Positions 40,516-48,769 of a stretch of DNA of 64,000 nt are shown piece after piece. The notes beneath the pieces were generated by a model. The model was not told the DNA's origin and made no database searches. It saw only the letters and a program-made list of their open reading frames with translations. A program made the translations under genes and the position numbers. How positions within the stretch are numbered: position 1 is the stretch's first letter; the number at the start of each line of letters is the position of its first letter. Source of the DNA: Lewinella sp. JB7 (lineage in GTDB: Bacteria; Bacteroidota; Bacteroidia; Chitinophagales; Saprospiraceae); NCBI RefSeq assembly GCF_024297185.1, contig NZ_JANCTD010000001.1, positions 879,396-943,395 on the forward strand, written 5' to 3'.

Positions 40516-40965
40516 ATGCCTACACCGCTAACACCCTTCACGCCGCTCACCGTATTGTCTCCGCCCCTTACGCTCAATACGGCGATTACCCCAACTACCC
40601 TGAACACGCCCCTCACGGTTACCACGATCCTGACTCCCCTCACGGTCACTACCCTCGAAACGCCGCTGACGGTCACTACGCTGGAGACACCGCTGACGAT
40701 CACGACCATCAACACGCCGCTAACGATCACCACCCTGGAGACGCCGCTGACAATCACCACCGTCAATTCACCGATCACCACGCTGTCGCCGACGGTCACC
40801 AACCTTACGCCGGTCGTCACTAATCTGAGCCCGGTGCTTACCACGATCAGCCCGGTTCTGACCGTCGTACCCTCCCTGGTAACGCCCCTGACCATCGTTT
40901 CTCCCATCACGGAAGATCCCCCCATTCCGGGCGGACCTCCCGTGGGGCCCGGGGGCGGCAACTAG
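40516..40965 (+). CDS. Thr/Pro/Leu repeat protein, candidate modified peptide precursor
   Basis: 149 residues of striking composition: no Lys, Arg, His, Cys, Trp, Tyr or Gln, one Ala, five acidic residues. Residues 31-84 are six near-perfect nonapeptides, TPLT(V/I)TT(L/I/V)(E/N/L). Residues 90-117 switch to heptads, (L/I)(S/T)PxxTx. The C-terminus is PPIPGGPPVGPGGGN. There is no signal peptide, and the N-terminus MPTPLTPFTPLTVL is already repeat. At DNA level the repeats differ by synonymous changes (TPLT is coded several ways), so the protein sequence is kept by selection. Genes for a GT9, a GT4-GT4-radical SAM fusion and a radical SAM enzyme follow on the same strand, suggesting it is their substrate (inference). 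It could instead be a structural repeat protein. Confidence 0.75.
   Translation: MPTPLTPFTPLTVLSPPLTLNTAITPTTLNTPLTVTTILTPLTVTTLETPLTVTTLETPLTITTINTPLTITTLETPLTITTVNSPITTLSPTVTNLTPVVTNLSPVLTTISPVLTVVPSLVTPLTIVSPITEDPPIPGGPPVGPGGGN
40606..40767 (+). repeat. 27-bp tandem repeats within the repeat-protein gene
   Basis: Six in-frame 27-base units, each coding one nonapeptide TPLT(V/I)TT followed by two variable residues. The units are imperfect at the DNA level, mainly in third positions. Confidence 0.85.
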
Positions 40966-41057
40966 CCTTCGGTCACGATCATCGACGTCCACTTTCCCGG
41001 CACCCGCGCACCCCGCCGCGTGCCCGGCCATTTCCTACACCTTCCCAAACCAACGGC

Positions 41058-41957
41058 ATGGACCGTTATCTCTTCATCAGTCACAACGCCCTCGGCGATA
41101 CCCTCTGCATCACCTGCGCCCTGCGGGCCTTTAAGTTGGCTCACCCCCGTAGCTACGTCACCTTCGTTACCCAGAGCGCCGGCTATACCCGCGTGCTCGA
41201 CGGAAATCCCGACATCGACTTCCTGCTCTACAACGACAAGATGCTGTTCGACGGACTGAAGGACTTCAGCGAGGAGTGGATCCATACCCTGCCGCTCGAT
41301 TTCAGCGAGCCCCAGACGGTCCACGTGATGGACATGAAGCGTTTCTGTACGAACCACGAGGTTTTTCAGCAGCACATTTCCCGGGGCTTTACCCAATTTC
41401 TCGGACTGGAACCCCACCGCGAACGGCCTTACGTCTACCTCACCGCGGCCGACCGTAAGATGGCGCGTTCCCTGGTGCGAAAACCCTACGTCGTCCTCAG
41501 CTTTCACTCCAATTCTAACCCGGAGCGGGAAGACGGCAAGGGCCGCAAGAAGGACTGGCCCATCGAGAACTGGCTCGAACTGTGTACGCTGCTGCGGGCG
41601 GGCGGCATCGCGGATATCGTGGCGACCGGATCCGAGTACGACGGACGGTACGGATCGCCCGGCTGGCGCAATCTCTACGGCCTGCCCATCAAGACCGTCG
41701 GGGCTCTGCTGGAATCGGCCGCCTGCGTAATGACCCTCGAGAACGGTATCGGCCACCTCGCCCACGCCGTCGATGCTCCCCTGGTGATGCTGTATTCCCA
41801 CCTCATGCCCCCGGGGTGGGCCCGGCCGAGTGAAGCCACCAACTGCCGGGTCCTCTACGGTGACCCCCACGACTTCACCCCCGCACAGGTCATGGACGCG
41901 GCATCCGAAGTACTGGCGCGCCGGGGCGTACTCACCCTCCAAAACGAACCGGTATGA
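41058..41957 (+). CDS. GT9 family (heptosyltransferase-like) glycosyltransferase
   Basis: 299 residues, a GT-B fold. The start DRYLFISHNALGDTLCITCA is the typical N-terminal motif of ADP-heptose:LPS heptosyltransferases; the donor-binding half has VLSFHSNSNPERED and CVMTLENGIGHLAHAVDAP (about 237-255), the family's conserved nucleotide-sugar loop. GT9 enzymes add heptose or related sugars to lipid A core, and a GT9-related branch (TibC-like) glycosylates Ser/Thr of repetitive surface proteins. It starts 92 bases after the Thr-rich repeat gene and overlaps the next gene by four bases (ATGA). Confidence 0.88.
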   Translation: MDRYLFISHNALGDTLCITCALRAFKLAHPRSYVTFVTQSAGYTRVLDGNPDIDFLLYNDKMLFDGLKDFSEEWIHTLPLDFSEPQTVHVMDMKRFCTNHEVFQQHISRGFTQFLGLEPHRERPYVYLTAADRKMARSLVRKPYVVLSFHSNSNPEREDGKGRKKDWPIENWLELCTLLRAGGIADIVATGSEYDGRYGSPGWRNLYGLPIKTVGALLESAACVMTLENGIGHLAHAVDAPLVMLYSHLMPPGWARPSEATNCRVLYGDPHDFTPAQVMDAASEVLARRGVLTLQNEPV

Positions 41958-44900
41958 ACGTCTGCTTCTTTAACGACATCCACGTCCTCGGCGGCGGCGA
42001 ACTCTGGGTCCTGAAGGCCGCGGAGCGACTGGAAACAATGGGGCATACCGTGCACGTCATGTGTCCGTGGCGGTCCGCGATCTACGGCGAATGCCTGCGG
42101 CGGGGCAGACGGCTCTTCGGCTTTTCGCGGGGGGGCATCGTCCCGTTCTACGAACCCATCTACCACTACCTGCGCAGGCACGATATCGACGTGCTGTACT
42201 GTACCGTCATCGGTCAGTTTAACGAGGCGGAAGTACTGGGGGCGATGGTCGACCGCATCAATGCCGACCGTACCCCCGACCGGCGGATGGCGCTCATCCT
42301 CAAGACGGGGCTGCCGCCGATGGGCGGACTTTCCCCCCGGCATTACGGGATCGGGGCGGGTACGCGGGTGCGGCGCTTGCACGTAGTCAGCGAACGGGTC
42401 CGGCAGGAGTTTCTGGCCTGGCAACCGGGGGAAGAAGGCTTTATCCAGACGGTCCGCGAAGGGGTGAACCTGTCCAAATTCAGTCACGCCAGCATGGATC
42501 GCGCGGAGGCCAAACGCCACTGGGAGCTGGACCCGCAAAGTCCGGTAATCACCTGTCTGGCCCGACTGGCTCCGCAGAAAGGGCAGGACAACTTGTTGCT
42601 CGCCGCAACGGAGATCCTGCGGGAGCACCCCTCGGCCACTTTCCTGATCGCCGGGACGGGGGACGATGACCACCGGCTGCGTACGTTGGCTCGCCAACTC
42701 GGGGTGGGGGAGAGCGTACACTTCCTCGGACACGTCGAGGACGTTCCCTTCCTGCTGGCGGCCACCGACGTGCTCTGCCACCCCTCCCTGGCCGACGGCT
42801 TACCCAACAGCCTCGTCGAAGCCATGGCCATGGGTATTCCGGTCGTCGCTTCCCGGATTGGGGGCATCCCCGATTTGGTGGAAGACGAGCGATCGGGTTT
42901 ACTGGTGCCGGCCCACGACATTCGTGCCGTGGCCGAGGCCGTGAACCGCCTACTCGGTGATGCGGCCCTCCGTCTTCGCCTGGCCGGGCGGGGCCGGGAG
43001 CGGGTCATTACACGCTTCGACCTGCAGACGAATACGGACCGACTGGCGGAGCTGTTTACCGAAGAGCTTGCCCTAATACGCTCGGCTCCGGATACCGGGA
43101 ATTCCGTCCGACGACCCGTAAGCGTACTGTTCCTGATGAACACGCTGCGCACCGGCGGAGAGGAAACGGAGCTCGCTATTCTGAGCAAGTATTTGGATCG
43201 AAGCAAGTACCGGCTGCACGTCGCGAGCCTGTTCGCCACGGATGAAGGGTGCCCCGCCGCCGGCCGGATCCGGGAAGCGGGGGTTAAGATCGACGAAGCG
43301 TGCCACGAACTGAGCGACTGGAACGAAAAGGCCGGCTACCTGATCGGTATGGTCGAACGGGAGGAGATTGCGATCGTCGTCGCTTGCCAGGACGCCCGCT
43401 TCGCCCACCAGCTATTCGATCACCTTCCCCGCCGTCGGTGTAGATTAATCGAGCACGGCGGCATCGTGGCCGAAGCGACGGTCACGCCGAAGCACCACAC
43501 CTTCCGCTACGTCGGGGTATCCCCGGCCATTCGCAATGCCGCCCGGCCCCAAATGGCCGATCCGACCCACGCCCGTTACCTGCCCAGCATGGTCGATTTG
43601 GCCGACTACGATCTGACGAAACGGGAAGAATTCCGGACCGGCTACGGCATTGCGGAGCATGAGGTCGTGGTGACCTTCGTCGGCCGGCTCGACCCGAAGA
43701 AGCGCGTCGAGCAACTGATCCGGGCCGCCGCCGCTTTACTGCCCGCTACTCCGCAACTACGCTTCCTGATCGTGGGCGGGCACGATGCCTTTCAGCCCGC
43801 TTACGCCGGTGCCTTACGGGAACAAGCGGAACGAAGCCTACCCGACGACGATCGTTTCCTCTTCGTAGGCGAACGAACGGACGTCAACGCCATCCTACTG
43901 GCCTCCGATGTGTTCGTGCTGCCCGCAACCGGGGAGGGGATGTCGCACGTCATTAACGAAGCGGGGGCCGCGGGACTCGCCGTAGTCGCCACCCGCGACG
44001 GGGCCGCCTCCGCCCAGCTGAACGGCGGCCACGCCGGCATTCTATACGATCCGGAAGATGACGCAGCCCTGATCGAAGCCATTCGCGAGTTGGCAAGGAA
44101 GCCGGAGTTGCGCAAAAGATTCGGCGACCGTCTGCGGGCCAAAACGGAACGGGAATACGCCGCCGCGACGGTGGTACCCCGGTGGGAGGCGCTGTTCGCC
44201 GAAGCCGTGGCCACGCTTCCTTCGGATCACGAAAGCTACCTGGAACGGTATGATCGGCTGCCCGATTTTCCGCTGGAGATTCAGATACAGACGAGCACGC
44301 TCTGCAACGCTACCTGCGTCATGTGCCCCTATCCGGAGGTCTCCCAGGAGTTTCCCGTCGGCCGCATGGACGAGCAGCTCTACCGGAAGATCCTCGACGA
44401 ATGTGCCGGGGAGCCCGGACTGCGCCGCATCGAACCCTTCCTGATGAACGAAGCCTTCATCGATAAGCGGGTGCCCGAATGGATCAGGCTGGCCAAGGAC
44501 ACCGTGCCCCACGCCGCCGTTACGGTCACGACTAACGGGACGCCCCTCGTGCCGGCGGTGACCGACCGCCTGATCGCTTCCGGCATCGACGCCATCTGGT
44601 TTAGCTTCAACGGAGCCAAACCGGAGACCTACGAAAAGATCATGGGCATCCCCTACGAAAAGGTGATGCACAACATCGAGTACCTGCTCGAGAATAAACC
44701 GGACCACCTCCAGGTCTACGTCAATATGATCGAGACGGAACTGATGGCCGGTGAGATCAACGAAAATATCGAAAACTGGCGACGGCTCGGGGTACAGGCA
44801 GGCTCTTCACCGCTGGTAAACCGGGGCGGAAACGTGAAGAACTTCGCCGAACTCAATTACCAGGCGATTAGCGAAGTGCCCGTCAGAAGTTGTGAGCTCG

Positions 44901-45109
44901 TCTACTATAAGATGTACATCCTCCACAACGGCGACTGCATCCTCTGCTGCATGGACTGGCGGCGCAGCGTAGTGCTCGGCAACGTCCGGGAACGGAGCAT
45001 CCGCGAGATCTGGAACGGAGCCGCCTACCGCGAGATCCGCCGGCTGCACACCGAGGGGCGCGACGCGGAGATCCCCATCTGCGGCAACTGCTCCTACACC
45101 CTCAACTAA
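41954..45109 (+). CDS. GT4-GT4-radical SAM/SPASM triple-domain fusion
   Basis: 1051 residues. Part 1 (about 1-380) is a GT4 glycosyltransferase: NDIHVLGGGELWVLKAAERL, LARLAPQKGQDNLLLAA, and the EX7E-type motif with Asp first, DGLPNSLVEAMAMG. Part 2 (about 390-755) is a second GT4: MNTLRTGGEETELA, FVGRLDPKKRVEQL and EGMSHVINEAGAAG (EX7E intact). Part 3 (about 770-1051) is radical SAM: C784xxxC788xxC791 followed by PYP, then a SPASM-type C-terminus with GDCILCCMDWRRS, LGNVRERSIREIWNG and a closing CGNC. The stop-free frame is continuous and each part keeps its motifs, so the fusion looks real. Translation is coupled to the GT9 gene (ATGA) and the second radical SAM gene starts five bases later. 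Confidence 0.9.
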   Translation: MNVCFFNDIHVLGGGELWVLKAAERLETMGHTVHVMCPWRSAIYGECLRRGRRLFGFSRGGIVPFYEPIYHYLRRHDIDVLYCTVIGQFNEAEVLGAMVDRINADRTPDRRMALILKTGLPPMGGLSPRHYGIGAGTRVRRLHVVSERVRQEFLAWQPGEEGFIQTVREGVNLSKFSHASMDRAEAKRHWELDPQSPVITCLARLAPQKGQDNLLLAATEILREHPSATFLIAGTGDDDHRLRTLARQLGVGESVHFLGHVEDVPFLLAATDVLCHPSLADGLPNSLVEAMAMGIPVVASRIGGIPDLVEDERSGLLVPAHDIRAVAEAVNRLLGDAALRLRLAGRGRERVITRFDLQTNTDRLAELFTEELALIRSAPDTGNSVRRPVSVLFLMNTLRTGGEETELAILSKYLDRSKYRLHVASLFATDEGCPAAGRIREAGVKIDEACHELSDWNEKAGYLIGMVEREEIAIVVACQDARFAHQLFDHLPRRRCRLIEHGGIVAEATVTPKHHTFRYVGVSPAIRNAARPQMADPTHARYLPSMVDLADYDLTKREEFRTGYGIAEHEVVVTFVGRLDPKKRVEQLIRAAAALLPATPQLRFLIVGGHDAFQPAYAGALREQAERSLPDDDRFLFVGERTDVNAILLASDVFVLPATGEGMSHVINEAGAAGLAVVATRDGAASAQLNGGHAGILYDPEDDAALIEAIRELARKPELRKRFGDRLRAKTEREYAAATVVPRWEALFAEAVATLPSDHESYLERYDRLPDFPLEIQIQTSTLCNATCVMCPYPEVSQEFPVGRMDEQLYRKILDECAGEPGLRRIEPFLMNEAFIDKRVPEWIRLAKDTVPHAAVTVTTNGTPLVPAVTDRLIASGIDAIWFSFNGAKPETYEKIMGIPYEKVMHNIEYLLENKPDHLQVYVNMIETELMAGEINENIENWRRLGVQAGSSPLVNRGGNVKNFAELNYQAISEVPVRSCELVYYKMYILHNGDCILCCMDWRRSVVLGNVRERSIREIWNGAAYREIRRLHTEGRDAEIPICGNCSYTLN

Positions 45110-45114
45110 CGACC

Positions 45115-46143
45115 ATGAATGCCCTGCACTTCCCCAATAATTTTCAGATCCAAACGACCGCCTACTGCAACGCGAAGTGCAGCTTCTGCCCCTATCCGGT
45201 CACGTCGAAGGAGCAGGCCATGGGCAATATGGACGAGGAAGTCTTCCGGCGCATCGTCGACGAAATAAGCGAACACCCCGTCGCCATGGTGCAACCTTTT
45301 CTCATGGCCGACCCCCTGATGGACAAGCGTATCGTGCCCCGGCTGGCCTATCTCCGAGAGCGTCTTCCCCACGTCCGCCTCAACATCACCACCAACGGCT
45401 ACCTCCTGACTCCGCAGACCACGGCCGGACTCGTGGCCCTCGATCTCGAAACCATTCACATCAGTTCCAACGGCATCCACCCCGCCACCTACCGCCGCAC
45501 GATGGGCATCGACGGACTTTCCGTACTCCGCAACGTGAACCAGCTCCACGACGCCCTCCGCCAGGCCGGCGCCCGCACCCAGGTGATCGTGACCTCGATC
45601 CTGCTGCGCGAAACCCGGGAGGAGATCTTCGCCGCCCGCGACTACTGGAAGAGCCGCGGCATCACCTTCTACATGAATCCCCTCAACGACCGGGCCGGCA
45701 ACATCGCCGGGGCCGACTTCGAGGACATGCTGCCCTTCGACCAGGATTTCAACCGCGCCCAGCTGCTGCAGTACGACATGAGCGGCTGCCCGGCCCTCTA
45801 TTTCTATATGGGCATCCTCTTCAACGGCGACGTCGTCACCTGCTGCCACGACTGGCGACGCAGCCTCGTCCTCGGCAACGTCCGCGAGAAAAGCCTATTC
45901 GACATCTGGCACGACGCCCCCTACCGCCGCCTGCGCCAACTCAGTGACGCGGGCCGCCTCTGCGAACGCGACCTCTGTGCCAAGTGCGGCACCAACCGCT
46001 TCAGCATTGACCGCGGCGCCCTCCAGGACTATCTCCACCGCCACGCCACCGAAAATGAAGTGCCCGAAGTCAATCTGGCCAAAATGTTTCAGCACATCAC
46101 CGAAACCGACCACGAATCCCTCAAACTCGGCCTCGTCCATTAG
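45115..46143 (+). CDS. radical SAM/SPASM domain enzyme
   Basis: 342 residues. The [4Fe-4S]-AdoMet site is C18xxxC22xxC25 in AYCNAKCSFCPYP. The C-terminal SPASM-type domain has GDVVTCCHDWRRSLVLGNVR, SLFDIWHDAPYRRLRQL and CERDLCAKCG, which would bind a further FeS cluster. The core is close to the third domain of the preceding fusion, both with CPYP and CCxDWRRSxVLGNVRE, so one arose from the other. Family members modify peptides (crosslinks, epimerisation) or sugars (NeoN, AprD4 types). Substrate here is unknown; the Thr-rich repeat protein or its sugars are the neighbours to test. Confidence 0.9.
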   Translation: MNALHFPNNFQIQTTAYCNAKCSFCPYPVTSKEQAMGNMDEEVFRRIVDEISEHPVAMVQPFLMADPLMDKRIVPRLAYLRERLPHVRLNITTNGYLLTPQTTAGLVALDLETIHISSNGIHPATYRRTMGIDGLSVLRNVNQLHDALRQAGARTQVIVTSILLRETREEIFAARDYWKSRGITFYMNPLNDRAGNIAGADFEDMLPFDQDFNRAQLLQYDMSGCPALYFYMGILFNGDVVTCCHDWRRSLVLGNVREKSLFDIWHDAPYRRLRQLSDAGRLCERDLCAKCGTNRFSIDRGALQDYLHRHATENEVPEVNLAKMFQHITETDHESLKLGLVH

Positions 46144-46258
46144 CCCCCCGTACCACCCCACTACCGACTAACCTACCGTATTCCTACCACCCTACCATAC
46201 TACCACCCTACCACCCAACCATACTACCTACTAAACTACTAACCCCCTACCCCCTAAC
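46144..46258. repeat. CTA/CCC-rich low-complexity intergenic tract
   Basis: 115 bases between the convergent radical SAM and porQ genes, almost without G on this strand, made of words such as ACTACC, CCACCCTACC and ACTAAC. The minus strand has five G-runs and could form a G-quadruplex. It belongs to the same family as the tracts at 121-310 and 13234-13312. Confidence 0.7.
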
Positions 46259-47305
46259 CTAAATCTCCACCCCCACCCCCAACTGATTCACCCCTCCCGC
46301 CAGGTGATATGTTCCCCGTCCGTAGGCAATCCGGAAGCGCCGCGTCTGCCACTCCACGCCGAAACTGTAACCCGCCCCGGAGCGGAAGTCCGACAAACGC
46401 AGCTCCCGACGCAGCCCGTGATTATAGCCCGCCCGGACCCGTAAATTGCGGTGTTTACCGATCAGCAGTTCGCCGTTGATCACGAAATGACGGGCGAAGT
46501 TGTCCAAAAAAACGGCTCCCGCGCCCCGTCCGCCCGTTTGTTCCTCGCCGATCAGTTGCAGTGTGAAGTTGTCCTCCACCGTCGGGTCGTCGTACAGGAC
46601 GTTCCAGCGGTCCAGATAGCGATAGATGACCGAAAAGCGGAAGGGCAGGTACCGGAGCTCCCTCGTAATTCCTAGTTGCAGCTCGAAGGGCATGGGCTCC
46701 CGCCCGGATGTCCCGCTGTAGTGGCTGAGTTGGCGGCCGAAGTTGCGGGCCAGCAGGGAGATCTGAAAGCGACCGCTCGTGTCCCGGTAATGCACGCCCG
46801 CGTCCAGTCCGAGTCCGAGACTCCCGTAGCCGGCGAGTTGGGAAGCGATGATTTTAAGGTTGGCCCCCACGCTGAGGCGTTCTTCAATCTGCCGGGCGGC
46901 CCCGACGGTGAGGGCGAAGTCCGCCGCGCTGAAGGTGCCCAGATCCTGGCCGGTAGGATCGCGGCGTATCAGGTCGTTGCCGTAACCTACGTACTGCAGC
47001 CCGGCCTGAAAGGTCGTCCGCAGGTCTTCGCGGTGCCGCGCGTAGGCCAGGTAGCTGTTGTTGATGCCGGCGGGCAGAAAGGCGTGGCTCAGTACGATCC
47101 GGCTGTCCATGGCCTCGTTCAGCAGACTCGGGTTGCGGGCCGCCAGGGTTAGGTCATCGTCCATGTGCGCCATGTGGTGCCCTCCCATGGCCGCTACCGT
47201 AGCCGAGTTCGGAAGGTTCAGGAACTCATAGGCGGAGATGCCTCCGATCTGCGCCAGGGCGGGGAGGGAAATTACCAACAGGACCAGCAGGGCTACACTT
47301 CGCAT
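46259..47305 (-). CDS. porQ: type IX secretion system protein PorQ
   Basis: 348 residues from the ATG at 47305; an upstream TTG adds six. Signal peptide RSVALLVLLVISLPALAQ, then the PorQ hallmark IGGISAYEFLNLPNSATVAAMGG (about 19-41), followed by a FadL/PorV-like 14-strand outer-membrane barrel ending LAGGVNQLGVGVEI. In the T9SS, PorQ works with PorZ, PorV and PorU in the attachment complex that trims sorting domains and anchors cargo on the cell surface. It is followed by nothing on its strand; the MORN-like lipoprotein gene lies 36 bases upstream and may be co-transcribed. Confidence 0.93.
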   Translation of the reverse strand: MRSVALLVLLVISLPALAQIGGISAYEFLNLPNSATVAAMGGHHMAHMDDDLTLAARNPSLLNEAMDSRIVLSHAFLPAGINNSYLAYARHREDLRTTFQAGLQYVGYGNDLIRRDPTGQDLGTFSAADFALTVGAARQIEERLSVGANLKIIASQLAGYGSLGLGLDAGVHYRDTSGRFQISLLARNFGRQLSHYSGTSGREPMPFELQLGITRELRYLPFRFSVIYRYLDRWNVLYDDPTVEDNFTLQLIGEEQTGGRGAGAVFLDNFARHFVINGELLIGKHRNLRVRAGYNHGLRRELRLSDFRSGAGYSFGVEWQTRRFRIAYGRGTYHLAGGVNQLGVGVEI

Positions 47306-47341
47306 ACGCCGCAAGTTACGCAAGCCTGATGCCGCGCGCGG

Positions 47342-47998
47342 TCAATTCGTGGCATCCGCACCCGGGGGGCGGGTCATATTGGGCGGCGTGGCGGGGGGGT
47401 CGCCGCCGTCTTCCCGTCGCCACTGCGTGGTGCAGACGCCCTGCCGGCAGTCACGTACCGCGGTAAGGCTGCCCGTCGCGTCGAATACGAAGAGTGTGCC
47501 TTCTTCCTTGCCGTCGAGGTAGGCACCGGCGGCGCTGGCCTGACCGTTCTCGTGCCACTCCCGGAAGGGGCCGTTCTCCCGGTTATCGGCGAAGGTGACC
47601 ACCTCCCGCACGCCGCCGTCGGGGTAGTAGCGGGTCCAGACTTTGCCCATGGCGCCGTCGACGTAGGTGCCCCGCATGCGCAAGTGCCCCAGGGAATCGT
47701 AGGTGAGGTATTCCCCCTCAAATCGGCCGTTGCGGTAGTTTTCCACGATTTCGGGTTTGCCGTCGGGATAGTAGGCGGTGCGGGTGCCGTCGAGTTGGTC
47801 GTTGACGTAGTTTTCCTCCGCTACGAGATTGCCGGCGGGGTCGTACCGCCGGCCGTATCCCTGGCGCTGGCCGGTGGCGGGATCCACTTCGTATTCGGTG
47901 CGAAAGCCCAGGGCGTCCGTTTCTTCTTCCAGGTCGCGGGCGGGGCCGCAGGAGCAGAGAAAGATCAGGAGAAGCAGTGCGGGTAGGGTAGGTGACAT
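47342..47998 (-). CDS. MORN-variant repeat lipoprotein (YwqK-like)
   Basis: 218 residues. A signal peptide with lipobox LCSC makes it a lipoprotein. Residues about 30-190 are repeats of the MORN_2 type, each with a G-x-x-x-x-Y-Y-x-(D/N)-G turn: GTRTAYYPDGKPE, GEYLTYDSLGHL, VWTRYYPDGGVRE and GPFREWHENGQ. Databases often call such proteins YwqK family antitoxins because of domain similarity, but there is no toxin partner here and the location is the envelope. The C-terminal tail is Pro/Thr-rich. It precedes porQ on the same strand. Confidence 0.88.
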   Translation of the reverse strand: MSPTLPALLLLIFLCSCGPARDLEEETDALGFRTEYEVDPATGQRQGYGRRYDPAGNLVAEENYVNDQLDGTRTAYYPDGKPEIVENYRNGRFEGEYLTYDSLGHLRMRGTYVDGAMGKVWTRYYPDGGVREVVTFADNRENGPFREWHENGQASAAGAYLDGKEEGTLFVFDATGSLTAVRDCRQGVCTTQWRREDGGDPPATPPNMTRPPGADATN

Positions 47999-48064
47999 GT
48001 CGATGTATTAACTTCGTAACGGAGCCGCTCCGGGAAGCGGCAGTTAACCCAGGAAAATTAACCC

Positions 48065-48748
48065 ATGTTCAGGCAAACGATCTTCGGCTTGGTTCTCGTA
48101 TGGCTGACCGGCGCACCCGTCGCCGGCCAGGAGACGGAAGTCGACTATCTGCAGGGCCACAGCGTGGCGGTGGAAGGCGGTCGGTACCAGGACGTACAGG
48201 GTACGCCTTACCGGTACCCCACATTTCGGCCGGGCGTCCTCTTTGATGAGGTGCTCCTGGAGTACCCCGTCGACTCCCTGAATTTCAACGGCCATACCAG
48301 TCGCTTCGAATTTTGGTCGGCGGGTGAGCTCCGTGAGCTGATCGGAAACCGCTTCCTGCGGGCACGGATCGCGGACGACGACGGCGTGGAACACACCTAC
48401 GCTTGGTCGATAAATCCTAATCACCCCGGGAAATACGCCGAGTTGATCTACCACGGGGATTATCTGACGGCCACGCAGTTCCACGAAACGATAACCGACC
48501 AACCCCTGGGAAAGAAGATCCGCAACTCCGCCGACCCTATCCGCTTCGTGGCTCGCACCTCATCCTACGCACTGATCGATGGCGAACTCAAATCGCTCAA
48601 TCTACAGCCGCGTCGACTGGCTAGTGATCTGGGGTTCCGCAACGAACTGACCGCCCTCATCAAAGAGCACGGGCTTAAACCCGCACGCCGGGAGGACCTG
48701 ATCCGCATTCTCGCCCACGCGGATTCCCTGCTGGCTACTCAGGAATAA
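48065..48748 (+). CDS. secreted or periplasmic protein of unknown function
   Basis: 227 residues with a clear signal peptide (FRQTIFGLVLVWLTGAPVAG). The mature protein is mixed alpha/beta with the patterns YPTFRPGVLFDEVLLEYPVD, YAELIYHGDYLTATQFHE and a helical C-terminus (SDLGFRNELTALIKEHG). No catalytic motif or known domain recognised. The ATG is the first in frame; the FKBP lipoprotein gene starts 21 bases after its stop, so they are probably one transcript. Confidence 0.75.
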   Translation: MFRQTIFGLVLVWLTGAPVAGQETEVDYLQGHSVAVEGGRYQDVQGTPYRYPTFRPGVLFDEVLLEYPVDSLNFNGHTSRFEFWSAGELRELIGNRFLRARIADDDGVEHTYAWSINPNHPGKYAELIYHGDYLTATQFHETITDQPLGKKIRNSADPIRFVARTSSYALIDGELKSLNLQPRRLASDLGFRNELTALIKEHGLKPARREDLIRILAHADSLLATQE

Positions 48749-48769
48749 GTCGGCGAACCTAGCTTACCC

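Noticed and set aside
40606-40767. CRISPR array
   Set aside because: The 27-base units are contiguous, without spacers, in frame, and code a regular peptide repeat.
40497-40961. Antisense open frame across the Thr-rich repeat gene (Val/Gly/Ser repeats)
   Set aside because: It needs a TTG start, runs against the direction of the linked downstream genes, and its openness follows from the 27-base repeat structure of the sense frame.
47342-47998. Toxin-antitoxin system (YwqK antitoxin label)
   Set aside because: The protein is a secreted lipoprotein with MORN-type repeats and there is no toxin gene beside it.
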